Source: Ctena decussata (lineage: Eukaryota; Mollusca; Bivalvia; Lucinida; Lucinidae). From it: a stretch of 64,000 nt of DNA. Position 1 is the first letter of the stretch. Each line of letters opens with the position of its first letter. The translations under genes were made by a program, and so were the position numbers. The stretch is taken from contig OZ022499.1 in assembly GCA_963989385.1 (NCBI GenBank), positions 102,160,786-102,224,785 on the forward strand, read 5' to 3'. The notes below the pieces were generated by a model that did no database searches, was not told the origin of the DNA, and saw nothing but the letters and a program-made list of their open reading frames with translations. Positions 11,001-26,000 of this stretch are shown here, one piece after another.

Positions 11001-14000
11001 CCACTATGCCCATATATGGTAAAAACCTTTAAAAATCTTCTTCTCCAGAACCAATTGACTGATGGCCTTGAGACTTGGTATGTAGCATTGGGTACTTGAG
11101 TACTATCAAGATTGTTCAAATTATGACCTTGTGTTGACCTTGACCTTTTTTACAGCAAGGTCAAATATAAGCAAAATTCTAGAATCTAAGATTTCATGGA
11201 AAGTTTTGAAGATTTGGGCTTAAAAATTGGTAAATACAGTCATCTTAATGTGTACATCAAGATTCATTACTACAAGAGGTCAAGGTCGTTCTTTGACCTT
11301 TGACCCTGAATTCTCAGAATAGTTTGACAATTTCAAACTTTTCCTTAAAAGCCAATACGGCAATTGTAACCAAATATTATATAGAGCCTTCAGGGGTCGA
11401 GGAAATGAAAAGTTCTTCAAATGGTCTGGGTTACATGACCAACATGGCCACCATGACCATATATGGTAAAAACCTTTCAAAATCTTTTTCTCCAGAACCA
11501 ATTCATCAGTGGCCTTGAAACTTGGTATGTAGCATTGGGTACTCCAGTACTATCAAGATTGTTCAAATTATGACCTTGGTTGACCTTGACCTTTTTTACA
11601 GCAAGGTCAAATATGGGAAAATGCTAGAACATAAGATTTCATGGGAAGTTTTTGGCCTAAAAATTGGTATATACAGTTGTCTTAATGAGGTCATGTAGAA
11701 TCATGAGTACCAGAGGTCAAGGTCATTCTTTGACCTTTGACCCAGATCTCTCATATTTTGACATTTTCAAACATTTTCTCAAAAGGCAAAGGGCCAATTG
11801 TAATCACATTTCATATAGAGCCTCCAGGGGTTGATTGAACGAAAATTTGTTCAAACGGTCCAGGTCACATGACCAACGTGGCCACCATACCCATTTATGG
11901 TATAAACCTTAAATATTTTTTCTTCTCCAGAACCAATACACCATTGGCCTTGAAACTTGGTAAGTAGCATGGAGTACTAGAGTACTACCAAGACTGTTTA
12001 AATGATGACCTTGGTTTTTCCTTAACTTTTTTTTGCGGCATGGTCAAATATGGGAAAATGCTAGAACATAAGATTTCATGGAAAGTTTTGCCTAAAAAAT
12101 GGTATATATGGTTGCCTTAATGAGTACATGAAGATTTATGAGTACAATAGGTCATGGTCATTCTTTGACTTTTAACCCAAGACTCATATTTTGACAATTT
12201 CAAAACATAAGAAAAAGCCACTTTGCCAATTGTTCAGGTGAGCGATTCAGGGCCTCATGGCCCTCTTGTTTTTTATTTTAATTTCATTTTAAAACTCCTT
12301 TCTGAGATAGCTTTTGTTTATAAATGTGTTGTCATTATGGAATGCTTGCCTGAAGTTTTATGCCTAGCAGTCCACACCACCATAACGACTGTGTGATGGG
12401 CAAGCACCTATTCAGGCGAGCTATGCTGTCAGGCGACAGCTCTTGTTAGCAATGTTATCTTTAATTATAGAACCACTGGAACTCATTGTCTTCATTTTCA
12501 GAGAATTCTTGGGAAAATTGCAATATGCCTAGATTTGAGATGCAAGGTCCTACAGGTAAGGAATCTGTAAAACACAGTAACTTTAATCCTTACCATTTTA
12601 AGATTTGCAAGGGAAAAAGGGAAATTTTTGATAACAATATTGATCAGTATCAAGAAATAAAGAGTGATATTTATTAACATTCTGATCTTTTTAATTCTTA
12701 TAATGAAACATTCCACCTTCCAATCTGAACAAGTCTCTTTTGTCCATCCCGAGATGTCTCATTTGCAGACCCTGATAAAACTGCACACTGATTTTTTAGC
12801 TCTGGCATGGTTGTCCCATTACTTAGGGCTCTTATAGTAGTGTGACAGTCAGGGTTTTGAAATTTTCCACATTACTATACATAAGTTATTATTTCTGTAT
12901 AGTGTATACCATAATGATCCTAAAATTTTGGACACACAGAAGTTGGACAACTATTGTTCCAAAATTCTTAAAAAGTGGATTTTACATACTTTAATGCATC
13001 CAAATGATGCTTAGTGAATGGCAAGGAGCAGTTTGATCTGGGTCTACAATGTTTGCTTAGACCTGTCTGTCCGAATATTTAGGGTCATTATGGTCAACAA
13101 AGGAATTGTTGTTCAGTCACTTATTGAGATTGAAACAAACTGTAAGATAGGTGTGTCAAGTGTGATGAAAAATGTTCAGAAATCTTGGGATGTATTTTAT
13201 GATGCAGTATTTCACCACTGCCCTGTTCATGCCATGACTGAGAATGTATATATGAACAGCAAAGACTCAGCTCAACTAGGACCCCCAGATTGCTGATGTC
13301 AAAGGAGAAGACAGTGATAAGACTGTTCAAATATACTGACTGATTTAATATCACCCCACATGCCTTTATTCATGTTAAAACTGGGTATACCATACTGTGC
13401 TTGACTGTTTAAGGTAACTGTGTACACTTCCATGTTTTCAACCATTTTTACAAAGGGGAGCTACTTTTGACTACCGATTTGTTTTCCTTGACAACAAGGC
13501 TCTTCTTGAGTGGGGTCTACTCCAAAGAAAGAATTTTTGGTTAGCATATTCATTCTTGTAAGAGCTTGACTCTTTTTAGAAGGGAGGCAAAACAAAATGT
13601 CAGAGTTTCTTTCCTTCAAATGGTACCCCATTTACCTTAAGGTATATGGCTGCAGAAGGGAGGGAAATTTGCAGTATCACAGTTATCTTCCTTTTAAAAA
13701 AGGAAGATACTGCAAATTTGCCTTCCTTCTAATAGGGACTACTTTTATGGAAAAGAAGTTGCTCTCTAGAGGCAGCAAATTCTTTCCATTCTTTTCATCC
13801 TACCCTTACGAAAACAGTCTGCCTACCAGAGAAGCATATACAGTTCTGTCAGAGTTGTCTCCCATTGTACAAAAGGAGACAACGGAGGTATATCAATACA
13901 CCTTAAGATATATTTTCAGGCACCTGGGTCTGCAGAGGGTGTGTCATTAGATGATCTCAAACGTATTGAATCTAGTAAGTAATGGAGGGAGTGTAACCAT

Positions 14001-17000
14001 CTTGAATTTTATCAAAGTTCAGAGTATTTTATGTACGACATTTTTTTTTTTTTTTTACATTTTATAGAATAATTAAGGACTCTGAAATTCAATATTCCAG
14101 TCTGTCTTATAGCATAATTTGTTAAAGAAAAAGTGAAAGTTGTAAACATTTCCTCAAAGTATTCTTGCAATAAAAAATGTTTATTTAAATTTCATAAAAA
14201 GTTTAAGTGAAAAGTTGTAAAAATTTTCTTGTAGTATTCTTGAAATAAAAAAAAAAGATAATCAAAAGGGAATAAGAAGTTTTAGACCTTTCTGTAACAG
14301 TGTAAATGGGGAGAAGTTAGCTAAACTGGATACATTTATTTATATGAGCCGCGACACGACAAAACCAACAATGTGGTTGTGCGCCCAGCGCAGACTCAGA
14401 TCAGCCTGGGCATCCGCCCAGTCTGATCAGAGTCTTCGCTGTCCACATGAAGGTAGCTTAGACACTTAGCCATCCTTTGAGCACTTAACAATGAGTGGAT
14501 GCCCAGGCTGATCTGAGTCTGGGCTGGGCGCACAACCACATTGTTGGTTTTCTCGTGTCGCGGCTCATATGTGAAAAGGGCTGATACTGGTCAGCCTGTA
14601 GAGCCATGCAATCTGAAGAGAGGCAGTGTTGTTTGTAAGGTTGATATTAGAATATTCATTAAGAAATATTACCGTTGAAATTTAATAAAACTTCAAGTAA
14701 AACCCTTGTTTTGATGCATTTTAACAGGCATATTGATTCAGAATTCATATGGCGATAGCATGAGTTTTATTTTGTATTGCCTGCAGCAGCAGAAAGTTAG
14801 ACACAGCTTTTTGGAGAATTTTCCTTTTATAATATTGCAATCTATATAAGCCTGGAAGAACCAACAATGTTGATGGTATCTTATATAAAACTAATTGTTT
14901 TACTTGGAAATTACAATGATAAAATCTGGTCCTGTCTTGTTTTTTGAAGCATTAGAAAATTTGCTGATCAACAATATTGATGGAATCTTATACAAAACTA
15001 ATTGTTTTACTTGATTATTACAATGATATAGTGGCCTGGTTTTGTTTTTGCAGCATTAGAAAATTTGCTGATTCAGCGATCACGAGACTTCCCCGTTGAT
15101 GTTACAGCTGTCCAGTTACATTCCCAGAACCTAGCAAATCATCAGTGAGTTTATCCTTTGTGGTGTTTCATTTACAGAGTTTCAGATAAGGGAATGTGAA
15201 TATATCGTAACGACCCTAAAATTTCGGACACCCAAAAGTTGGACAATTTTTGTTAAAAAATTCTTAGAAAATGGGTTTTACTTGTTAATGCATCAAAATG
15301 ATGCTTCGTGAATGGCAAACATTGTAGACCGTGATCAAACTGCTCCTTGAGGAGCAGTTTGATTTGGGTCTACAGTGTTTACTCAGTCCTGTCTGTCCAA
15401 ATATTTAGGGTCGGTAAGGTGGGGATGGGTAGTTCATTATTTATTTGTATTTCCCATAGGGCCATTTGTTGTGGTTCCTCATATAAAATGAGGGACTACA
15501 ATTTGATGTTCTTATGGAGAAATACAACACTGATCTCTTACTGTCAAACTGTACCTCTTATCCATAGCTCTGATTCAGGAATTGTGGGATATTTAAAGCA
15601 TATCTTTTGAAATGTATTTGAAGTCATTTCTGATAAAACAGGTAAAGGTAAAAGTTTCCCATAGCCTAATAGCCGTAGGGGCAGTGGGGATTAGAGACCC
15701 ACTGTATCTTGGGCGCAGCAAATGAAAGGCGGAGCCCATCTCTCTCCTTTCACTCCCTTATCTTTCCCTGATTTGAAAAAGGTACTGATTTACTGCTGGG
15801 TTGACAGAGAAAGTTTTCCAGTGGTGCGATGGTGAGCCGCGGACTCTCGACCTTCCGGCAACTTTCTGCACCATAACCGAGTCACTCTAACCACTCGACC
15901 ACGACATTTCTGATGATAAGTGGAAAATTGCAGTTCATATAATTTCTTCATCTTCAACCAGAGCTCCAGATAAGAAGAGGTAACAAGGATAATTCAGAGA
16001 TAATTTTTCTTATTCCTCAGTGGAAATGAGATGGTTCTAATGAGTGGTCACAACTTACGTTTTTATGGGACTTTATGAAAAATGATTCCTAAATTATCCC
16101 TGTTAATTAACTCTTCTTATTTGGAGTTCTGTGTAACAAATGGTTATGGTAAAAGTCTAAGTGGATATGGTCTTTAGATTACAATGAGACATGGTGAGGT
16201 TGCTCTATTGTAGTTTGTATAGTCTTTCATTTTTCCAACTGGGTTTTTGTCTCACCTGCGAAGCGGAGGCGAGACATATGTATTGCTTTTCCGGTGTCGG
16301 CGGCGGCGGCGTAAACTTTTGTCGAGTTTTTGCGTTTAGGTCATTTTCTCAGAAACTATAAGGGCTAGAGCCATGAAACTTGGTACATGCATACATCTGG
16401 AAGAGTAGATCTCAAAGCCATCATCAATGTTGAGTCTTGACCTACATTATACGGTTGACTGACTTCGCAATTTTTTGTCGAGTTTTGCGTTTAGGTCATT
16501 TTCTCAGAAACTATAAGGGCTAGAGCCATGAAACTTGGTACATGCATACATCTGGAAGAGTAAGCCTCAAAGCCATCATCAATATTGAGTCTTGACCTAC
16601 ATTTTACGGTTGACTGACTTCGAAATTTTTTGTCGAGTTTTCGCGTTTAGGTCATTTACTCAGACACTATAAGGGCTAGAGCCATGAAACTTGGTACATG
16701 CATACATCTGGAAGAGTAGATCTCAAAGCAATCATCAATATTGAGTCTTTACCTACATTTTACGGTTGACTGACTTCGCAATTTTTTGTCGCGTTTTCGC
16801 GTTTAGGTCATTTTCTCAGAAACTATAAGGGCTAGAGCCATGAAACTTGGTACATGCATACATCTGGAAGAGTAGATCTCAAAGCCATCATCAATATTGA
16901 GTCTTGACCTACATTTTACGGTTGACTGACTTCGCAATTTTTATACGCCCGTTTTGAAAAAACGGACGTATTATGTCATGGCGCTGTCTGTCCGTCCGTC

Positions 17001-20000
17001 TGTCCGTCCGTGCGTCCGTAAACATTCTTGTGTGCTCCATAACTCATTAACCATTTGGGATATATTCATGATATTTGGTAGGAATATGTATTAGGTTGGG
17101 GGAACGTGTCGCGTACAGAAGTGGTTGCTCCCCCTTCCTTAGTTTCCAAGTTATGCCCCTTTGATTAATTTTTTCCCTGCCAGTCTTGTGCGTGCCATAA
17201 CTAGATAACCGTTTGGGATATCTTCATGAAACTTCATAGCAATGTGTATGAAGTCTCAACGATGTGTCGCGTACAAAAATGGCTGCTCTCCCTTTCTTCA
17301 TTTTAGAGTTACATCCCTTTCATTAGTTGATTATGGTTATTTTTGTGTATACATATCTTGTGCATACCTTAACTTTGTAACCATTTGGAATATCATGATG
17401 AAACTTTATAGCAATGTGCATGATCACAGGACGATGCGTGGCATACAAGAATGGTTGCTCCCCCTTTCTTCATTTTGGAGTTACTTCCCTTTGATAAGTA
17501 ATTTTAGGCATTTCTCAGTCACTCCATATCTCCTTAACCTTTTGAAATATTAGAATGGAACTTTGTAGGAATATGTATAATAATGGGGCAATGTATCCGG
17601 AGCAAGAACCACAACTCTGGCTTACTGAATTATCTGCCCTTGCATAAATTTCCTGTTTCCTCTGTGATTCCTTAACCCTACATGTGATTTTGTCAGGGGA
17701 ATGTAGTAGAGCCAAGAATCTAGTATATTTAGTTTATGAATTATCTCCCTTGTTCAACTATGGCATTACTCAACTTTTGAGCCACAATAACTTTGAAGCT
17801 GATTTTTGGTATACTCATAGTATTTGATGTGTTAAATATTTGAATAATGTTGCCGTCATTAGTTATAAAGTGGTTGCCACTGTTTGTCTGCCTATCCATC
17901 CTTTTGTAAACAATCTTGTTCATTCCATACTCCTTTATGACATTAAAACGGGCGTATTATGCGCCGCTTGCGAAGCCCTTGTTTGTCGAGTTTTCGCGTT
18001 TAGGTCATTTTCTCAGAAACTATAAGGGCTAGAGCCATGAAACTTGGTACATGCATACATCTGGAAGAGTAGATCTCAAAGCCATCATCAATATTGAGTC
18101 TTGACCTACATTTTACGGTTGACTGACTTCGCAATTTTTTGTTGAGTTTTCACGTTTAGGTCATTTTTTCAGAAACTATAAGGGCTAGAGCCATGAAACT
18201 TGGTTCATGCATTCATCTTGAAGAGAAGGGCAAAAAGTCATCATCAATATTGAGACTTTACAACATTTTACGGTTGACTGACTTTGCAATTTTTTGTCAA
18301 GTTTTCGCTTTTAGGTCTGTTTTTCAGAAACCATAAGGGTTAGAGCCAAGAAACTTGGTTCATGCATACATCTTTGCCGATTTAGCTCTGTTTTGTCACA
18401 AAGCGCCAGCAGGCGAGACACCGCATTCCGCGGAATTCTTGTGCTTTGGTCTTATCAATCTTTTGAGGTTTGGTGTAGGTCTTATTTGATTTTATAATAT
18501 TTAGTGTTTTGTCTATAGATATTTACTTCCTTTAATAGATTTCCTGACTTAGATGGAGAGGATGACAAACAGGGTCTCAGAGGTACAGCAACTTTCTTCT
18601 AATTATATTTATTGAATTATGGTTCTTCTTCAGTTATAAGATGAGTTGTTTTTTCCAAAACAAACCTGAAATTTTAGATCCATCATACAAAATCGATCAT
18701 ATGATTTAGATTTTCAGATTGTTTTGAAAGGCAAAAAAACATCTAAAACAGAATTTAGTGAGACTGACTTAGATGTATGGGATTATTCTTGAGAAGAAAA
18801 CCCTTGTTTTATAGCTAGATATTTGGGATCATTCTAGAGAAGAGAAACCTTGTTTTACTGCTGAATAAATATTGTAGAGGTCACAATTTAGAGGATAACT
18901 GTATTCAAAATTGTCATTTGGGGAGGTAAATCATCAGTTTTATGGTCGGAAATTTCGTTTTACGGCGACGCGCCAGTCAAGCCGTAAAACAGAATTTTTC
19001 GACCATAAAACCAACAATTTACCTCCCCGAATGACAATTTTCAATATAGTTATCCCCATTCTAATGCACTTTTTCACAATTTTACCTTTCAAAGTATACA
19101 TCTTTGCACCCATTGCAAGCGTTTTCAGCAGCGGAAAACTAGACGTCAGCCAATGAGAAGTGACGTTTTATAATGACCGGGTTTGCGACAGTATATCGCA
19201 GAATATACTTTTGCAAGTTATTGACGTTATCCAATCAGACGTTTTTGTTATATTTGTAAGTGCATTAGAATTCTTGTTTATTACTGAAAGGATCATTTTA
19301 AGCTAGTGTGCACAGATTGGTTAGTGGGTTGAAGCTGACGACGAGACTTGAAAAATAGTAGCTCACACACAGATGTATACTCACAAAACTATATATTTAC
19401 CCTTGCTGCTGACTTTCCTTAACCCTATTGCACTCAGAATGGCCAAAACTCTATAGAGTTTTGGCCGTTCTGAGTGCAGTAAGGTTAATGAGCCTATTTG
19501 AGGCAACTGTCTTCATCTGCGGATGAAGGATAATGGGCTGCATGTCATGACATCAAACTGATGTCATGAGCATGACATCATATTAGTTGAGTGATTTGAC
19601 TGTGAGTCATAATGTTCAAATGACATCCAGCTATGGTGTTCAGACAAAAACACAGATGTTCTGATATTTTCTGTACCAATTTTTTAACGTTTTGTAGTTG
19701 TTAGTTGTAACAAGAAGCAAATATGACATAAGATAAAGTGCAAACATAAGAAACGGTGTAGAAGTTTTTATGTTCATCTGGTGATAAAGCTAGTGGTTGT
19801 TGTTAGTCTGTGAAAAAATAATAATTCAGTTTTTAGCAACACATGTTAAATACAAATGAGCCGCGACACAACAAAACCAGCAATGTGGTTGTGAACCCAG
19901 CGCAGACTCAGATCAGCCTGGGCATCTGCCCAGTCTGATCAGAGTCTTCAGTGTCCCCATGAAGATAGCTTAGACCCTTAGCTACCCTTTGAGCACTTAA

Positions 20001-23000
20001 CAAAGAGTCTGATCAAACTAGGCAGCTGCCCAGGCTGATTTGAATCTGCGCTGGACACACAACCTCATTGTTGGTTTTGTTGTGTCGCGGCTCAGATGGT
20101 ATTGCCATTATAGGATGCATAGGATACAATGTGAAAATGTTTATAGCTGATAAAATACTGTAGGATTCTGTTGTTACAACTAAGCTGTTAAACAATGTTG
20201 ACTCCATATAAAAATACTGGTTCTCTATAGTGTATATATTAATTTTAAATGTAAAATGAGAGAAAATGTCACAGTAGATAGAGACTGATAAACAATGCTG
20301 TTTGTTGAATGAATATTAAAACTATGTAACACAGAAGTTTTGCTATTTACCAACTTCAGTTAAAGGAAGTCTTCTACCTCAGCCATTATCATTTGGAGGA
20401 AAGCCAGTTCTTACTATTCGTATTGAGAAGATAGGACTGAAGGATGCCTCACAGTTTATAGATCCATATATATCTGTCTATGTCAAAGGTATGGTACTTC
20501 TTGAGTACTCCAGATAAGATGGGGCTTGGCTGGTAATCTAAGATACCATAAGAGATTATAAAAATTCTAAGTATTGGGACAGATAGGGCCAAGCAAATAG
20601 TGCAGACCCAGATCAGACTGCTCCTTTAGCAAATAGTCTATCCCAATAGAATTTTTGTTTACCATTTTGTCCACTGTTTGCCAGTCCATCTAGGAGCAGT
20701 GGTAGTGTAGTGAATAATGCGCTGGACTACCAATCCAGGGGTCGCAAGATCAATCCCCTGCATCTTTGGTCTTTCATATGAGCCTTTAAACTGAGGCCCC
20801 ATCTCCATATGAACTAGTTATTGATGGGACGTTAAACCCAAGTTCACTCACTCAGGCCATTCCATCTTCATTGTTTTGATGCATATCTGCATTGTAAAAG
20901 CAAACTGTTCCAATTACAATTACAGTAATCATTTAAGTGGTATTAATTTTAGAATTTTTACAGTAGTTTCTGTTCTTTCTCCATTTAATGACCCCTTCTT
21001 AAAACTGCAATGGTGATGTGGTTCTTATGAGGGTCACACCATTGACTTTTTTTTGAGAAATAAACAAGATTATTCCAGAATAGTAATTGAAATCCCTCAT
21101 TATCTTGAGCCCTTCTTCTTTAATATTGTCTTACTACTGCAACTGAGCAGATGTTTGCAGAGTAATAATTTTCACAAAAGCTCATAGGGTTTGTGCAAAC
21201 ATTATTGCCAGAGCTTGTGAAGTAGTTACAAATAGTCTTTGGTGAATGTTCCAAAAATTGAAACATTTCTGTCTGACCTACAACTAGCAGAAGTGAGACA
21301 TAGGTGTTATATACCTGCAATGGTGGCATAAACTTTCCCACAAGGCCCCAAGGTTATACTCAAAATAAAGCACGCTGATTGGCTGCTTTCCAGCACATGC
21401 TTGGAAGCGGCCAATCAGTGTGCTCATCATCTACCAATTAAGTGCATGGCCAATACAGTGGCCAATACAGTCGAACCTGTGCTTACGGTCACCTCCGAAT
21501 AACGGTCTCCTGCACACAACAGTCGGTTCGGATTCCTCCCGTCGAATTTCCTGGTTAAATTACCTGGGAATAGCGGTCCACTGCGAACTACGGTCAACGG
21601 TCATCCGAATCCATCACGAGATGCGCTAATTTCTCCGAATAACGGTCAGTCCTTGTGTCAAAACACAGTTTCACTTTCAGACACACGTGTTTGTGAAAGG
21701 TCGTGTGCGTCAACTGTGAAAGCAAAAATCTTTTTACCGATACGTTTGTGTATTTGGAAAATTATTACAAAATTTAAACCTATAGATAGCAACAAGAATA
21801 TTTCGGAAGTTTATTTTCTGGAGTATTTTAATGGTATATATGCACTTTGAATATTGATTTCGCGCACGTGCAAAAAACGCGGGAAAATATTATCGCTTGC
21901 CTGCAAATAAAAGCGCGCGAAAAAAATCTCCGACGAAGTTGACATTTATGTGTCAGTCGATCAAAATCGTGAAATTATTGAATCTTTGAACAACGGCCAC
22001 CTGTAAACAACGGCCGATTTTGTTTTTTCCCATGGCTGGCCTTTGTTCACAGGTTCGACTGTATTGGCATAGTTGCACTGTAAATTTTGAGTTTGAGATT
22101 ATTCTCAAGTTTTATAACCTCGAACCATGTGTTCTGGTAAATTAGCAGTTTTGTTACAGTGCACTGACAGGCAAGACTCCACATTCTGTGTAACTGCGAA
22201 TTTATTTGGCAGAATTGTTGAAATGGGAACTTGTGTCCCCACAAACATAGTTGCAATTGTAATATGTGACAGTGCCTGCGACTTTGAGCCTTGTGGAGGT
22301 GCGACATTGACATCACGAAACGTGAAATGAAAGTGACGTCTCGAAATTTGCACATAAAGTTAATTGGATTGCCGCACACTGACTAATAAATTTCAAAGCG
22401 TCACCTGAAAAGAGTGATTAAACATTTCTATCGGCATCTTTAATTTTCTTCATCTACACTCTTGTAAGAATGTTCGCATTATAGATCTTCGAAAAGCGAT
22501 GCCATAAACCAGAATTATAAACGTTTATCCAACTAGTATATACATGTATATTGTATCCAATCAGTGAAACGAAAACAAAAATCGGGGTGGTGTGAATTTC
22601 GTTTGCTTTTGCAGTAAACATTAGCGCTATTGCTTTGTGCCTCTCGGAATCCCTTCACCAATCACCAATTTCGGAATTCCGCACCATAAGGCTCAAAATG
22701 CCGGACACTGTAACATAATTATTCATTTAAGACATCACTGATTTGTAGACACAAGTTTCTGTTCTGACAAAGAGAATTGTTTTTTATTCAGACAGTCAAG
22801 GTGCTGATTTTACCACTCATCAAGATACGCCAGTAGCAGCTTACCGACAAGATACCTATGTTGTGTTCAATGTTGATGTTCATATACAGAAAACACTCGA
22901 TAGTCTTCCACCAGGTTAGATTGTTATTCACTTAGCATTTATTTTTGTCGCACCTGCTTTAGCAAGGTGCGATATAGGAGTTCACTTTTCCGTCCGTCCG

Positions 23001-26000
23001 TCAGTCATTCCGTTCGTCCGTCCGTCCGTCCGTCCGTCAACAATTACGTCGACCCTAGTGTTTAAGTCCATTTCTCGCAAACTATGATAACTACAATCAT
23101 CAAACCTGGCATAAAGCTTCTTCTTAGAATGCTCTCGAGGTTTTTGCTCTTATTTTCACCCCTGACCTATATTTTATGCACTACTGACTTTGTAAAACAG
23201 TCCGTCAACAATTACGTCGACCCCAGCGTCGACCCTAGCATTTAAGTCCATTTCTCGCAAACTATGATACCGACAATCATCATACCTGGCATAAAGCTTC
23301 TTCTTACAATGTTCTCGAGGACTGTTGCTCTTATTTTTACCCTTGACCTATGTTTCATGCTCTGCTGACTTCGTAAAATGGTCCCTTAACAGTTACGTTG
23401 ACCCTAGCTTTTGAGTCCATTTCTCGCAAACTATGATGCCTAGAATCATCAAACCTGGCATCAAGCTTCTTCTAAGAATGTTCTCGAGGGCTGTTGCTCT
23501 TATTTTTACTTTGACCTATATTTCATGCTCTGCTGATTTTGAAAAATTTGATATTCAAAATTACGTCTACCCTAGTGTGCCTAGAATCATCAAACCTGGC
23601 ATCAAGTTTCTTCATAGAATGTTCTTGAGGGCTGTTGCAATTAATTTACCCTTGACATATATTTAATGCTCTGCTGACTTGCAAAATTTTACACCCAAAA
23701 TTATGTCGGCCCTAGCATTTTAGTCCTTTTGTCTGAAAGTATGATACCTGTAGTCATCACACCTGGCATAAAGTTTATTCTTAGAACGTTCACAAGGGAT
23801 GTTGCAATTATTCCTACCCTTGGCCTATATTCTATGCTCTTCTGACTTAGTAAAGTTTTACATCGAAAATTGTGTTGACCCTAGCATTTTTGTCCATTTC
23901 TCATACAAATTCTTTTAACTAAAGTCTTTACTACTGTGGAAGCCCAATGCAGGTGCGACATAGCATTCCGCGGAGTTCTTGTTACAAAGTATATGATTTT
24001 CTTGTTATTTCCAACTGCATTCATGACTGACCAGAACACTTATAATATTAATAGATCAGGGCCCAGTTGTTCAAAGCATCCTTAGCCTAATGAGCTCTTT
24101 AGAGGTCAACTCATTAGTGTATTACAACTTTATTACCAAATAAACTGATATTTTTAGTTGAAAAAAAGTGAGAAGCTTTTGGAGCTTCTCACATTTTTTC
24201 AACCAAAACTATTGGCATATTTGAGATATCAAAGTTTGAAATTTTAAAGAAACATTTACTAACAACATCGTTAATTTTGAACAACATGTGCAAAATAGTT
24301 GGATGGCCTCATATTATACAGGAAACAAAGGTTAACACATGAAGTGCAGAATGAGTGGCAGTTTTGGGAAATAGAAATACATGTAAGAAATAAAAGAGAA
24401 GACTTCTCGTTGCCTTGATTAAAAATAATTTATTGACTGTAAATCACAAACCCATACTGTAAAACTATGTCATAAGTAAAATGCTTATATCTAGAGTCAT
24501 TTCCTGGACCCTCCATGGCCTTTTTGCTGTAAGGGCACTGGGTGTTAGAGGCCAACCATATCTTGAGCACAGCATTTGTTTGGAAGATGAGCTTATCTGT
24601 CCTCTTCCACTGCATTTAATTTCCCTGATTAAAAAAATAGCCATCATAGGAGATTTACAATCCCCCGACCAAAGGTCCCTTGTGCCTTGGTAAACAGGAT
24701 GCACTTCAAAACACATATAAGTAATATATTGTCATTCTTTTATGCTTCTGATTGACATTATCTGTTTAACAGATGCATGATTATCTAACACTCAGACCAA
24801 AACAGTATGCCAGACTGCTAAAAAGAGGTAAAATCTCAAACAGCCACCACGTACACAATGTATTGCATATGATACACTCAACATTTCAAAATATGTGAAT
24901 AACTTCTAAAGTACAAGCCCTACAAATCTAATTTAAGCTCTCTAGTATGTGAATTTGGACAAAAAATCCAAATCTGGATGGGGAGTATGAATGAGAGAGT
25001 TGTCATTCATGTATGAGACAAATTGTCACGACCTGTTCTGCATATCTGTAAAGTACATGTATAATGAAAATATTTCAAAGGATATTCAAGTCATAGAACA
25101 TACACGAAATCTTACCCAAAACCATCAAGGGGAAATAACTCAAAAAGTAAGAAAGCCAGAGTTGTCATTCTTGTTCATGACACATTGTCATGACCTGTTC
25201 TACATATCTGTAAAGTATCATGAAAATATTTAAAGGGTATTCAAGTTACAGAGCGGACACAGATCTGCCAAAAATTCACCAAAGGGGAGATAACTCAAAA
25301 AGTACAGTAGCAAGAGTTACCATTCTTGTATGCGACACTTCTTCATGACCTGTTCTACATACTGTTAAGTTTCATGAAAATATTCCCAAGGATATTCAAG
25401 ATATAGAGCGGACAAGGAAATGTTTATGGACGGACGCCAGGCTCATCGCTATATTCCCCTAACCTTTCAGTCGGGGGATAAAAAGGTACCCCTTTACTGC
25501 TGGGTTAATTTTATGGGGTGAAAGATACAGGGCAAACATTGTAAACCCAGATTAGACAGTTCCTCAGGAACAGTTTGAAGAGTGTATGTGCTGTTTGAAA
25601 AAAAGTTTATTTTTGACCTGTAGCATGGTAAAATGCTTCTGAAAATTTTAAGGTGAATTGGTACACTGCCATTTATCATTTTTGCCTCCCCTCTCGCTGG
25701 GGGTCTTCTCTAAAAGGAAAGATTTTGCACCCCAGGAGCAAATTCAGCAGTAGTAGTGTAGTGGTTTAGGCCATAGATCACCAGTCCAGGAATTACAGAT
25801 TCCATCCCCTACTCCTACGGTCTTTCGGATGAGACTTTAAACCAAGGTCCTGTCTCCATATGACCTATGTTTTTGTGTCAGTGGGACATTGAACTTGATT
25901 TCACTCACTTTAGGAGCAAATTCTTTTCTTTAAGAGCAAATCTCATGGGAAGCAAACTGGAAGTCTCGAAAGTTGTTCCCCTTTATACAGATGGAAGAAA

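Larger units (their letters stand above)
8933..12445 (+). mobile_element. Hairpin-CTTG element, CCTGAAC family, split by a nested insertion
   Basis: The 5' hairpin is CCTGAAC-gaaa-GTTCAGG, enclosed by AGCTC/GAGCT and preceded by a T-tract. Then come gtcggcgtcggcg and modules of about 180 bp containing gttttggttaaagtttt and paired tgaccttga/tcaaggtca sites. It closes with an inverted arm (attcaggcgagc), hairpin GCTGTC-aggc-GACAGC, TCTTG and TT. The same family is uninterrupted at 41528-42689. In this copy a different family is inserted at 9874-12268. A C-run and a CA microsatellite precede the insertion (about 9811-9848). Confidence 0.75.

Noticed and set aside
10425..11501. Minus-strand open frames of 73-83 codons with similar peptides (NATYRVSRPSVNWFWRRRF)
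   Set aside because: They recur once per module of a tandem-repeat element, with frame breaks between modules; they are translations of the shared repeat motif, not genes.
13597..13950. 117-codon plus-strand frame overlapping AIDA exon 4
   Set aside because: It reads exon 4 in a different frame from the AIDA phase and runs through a foldback repeat; the spliced AIDA frame explains the conserved part.
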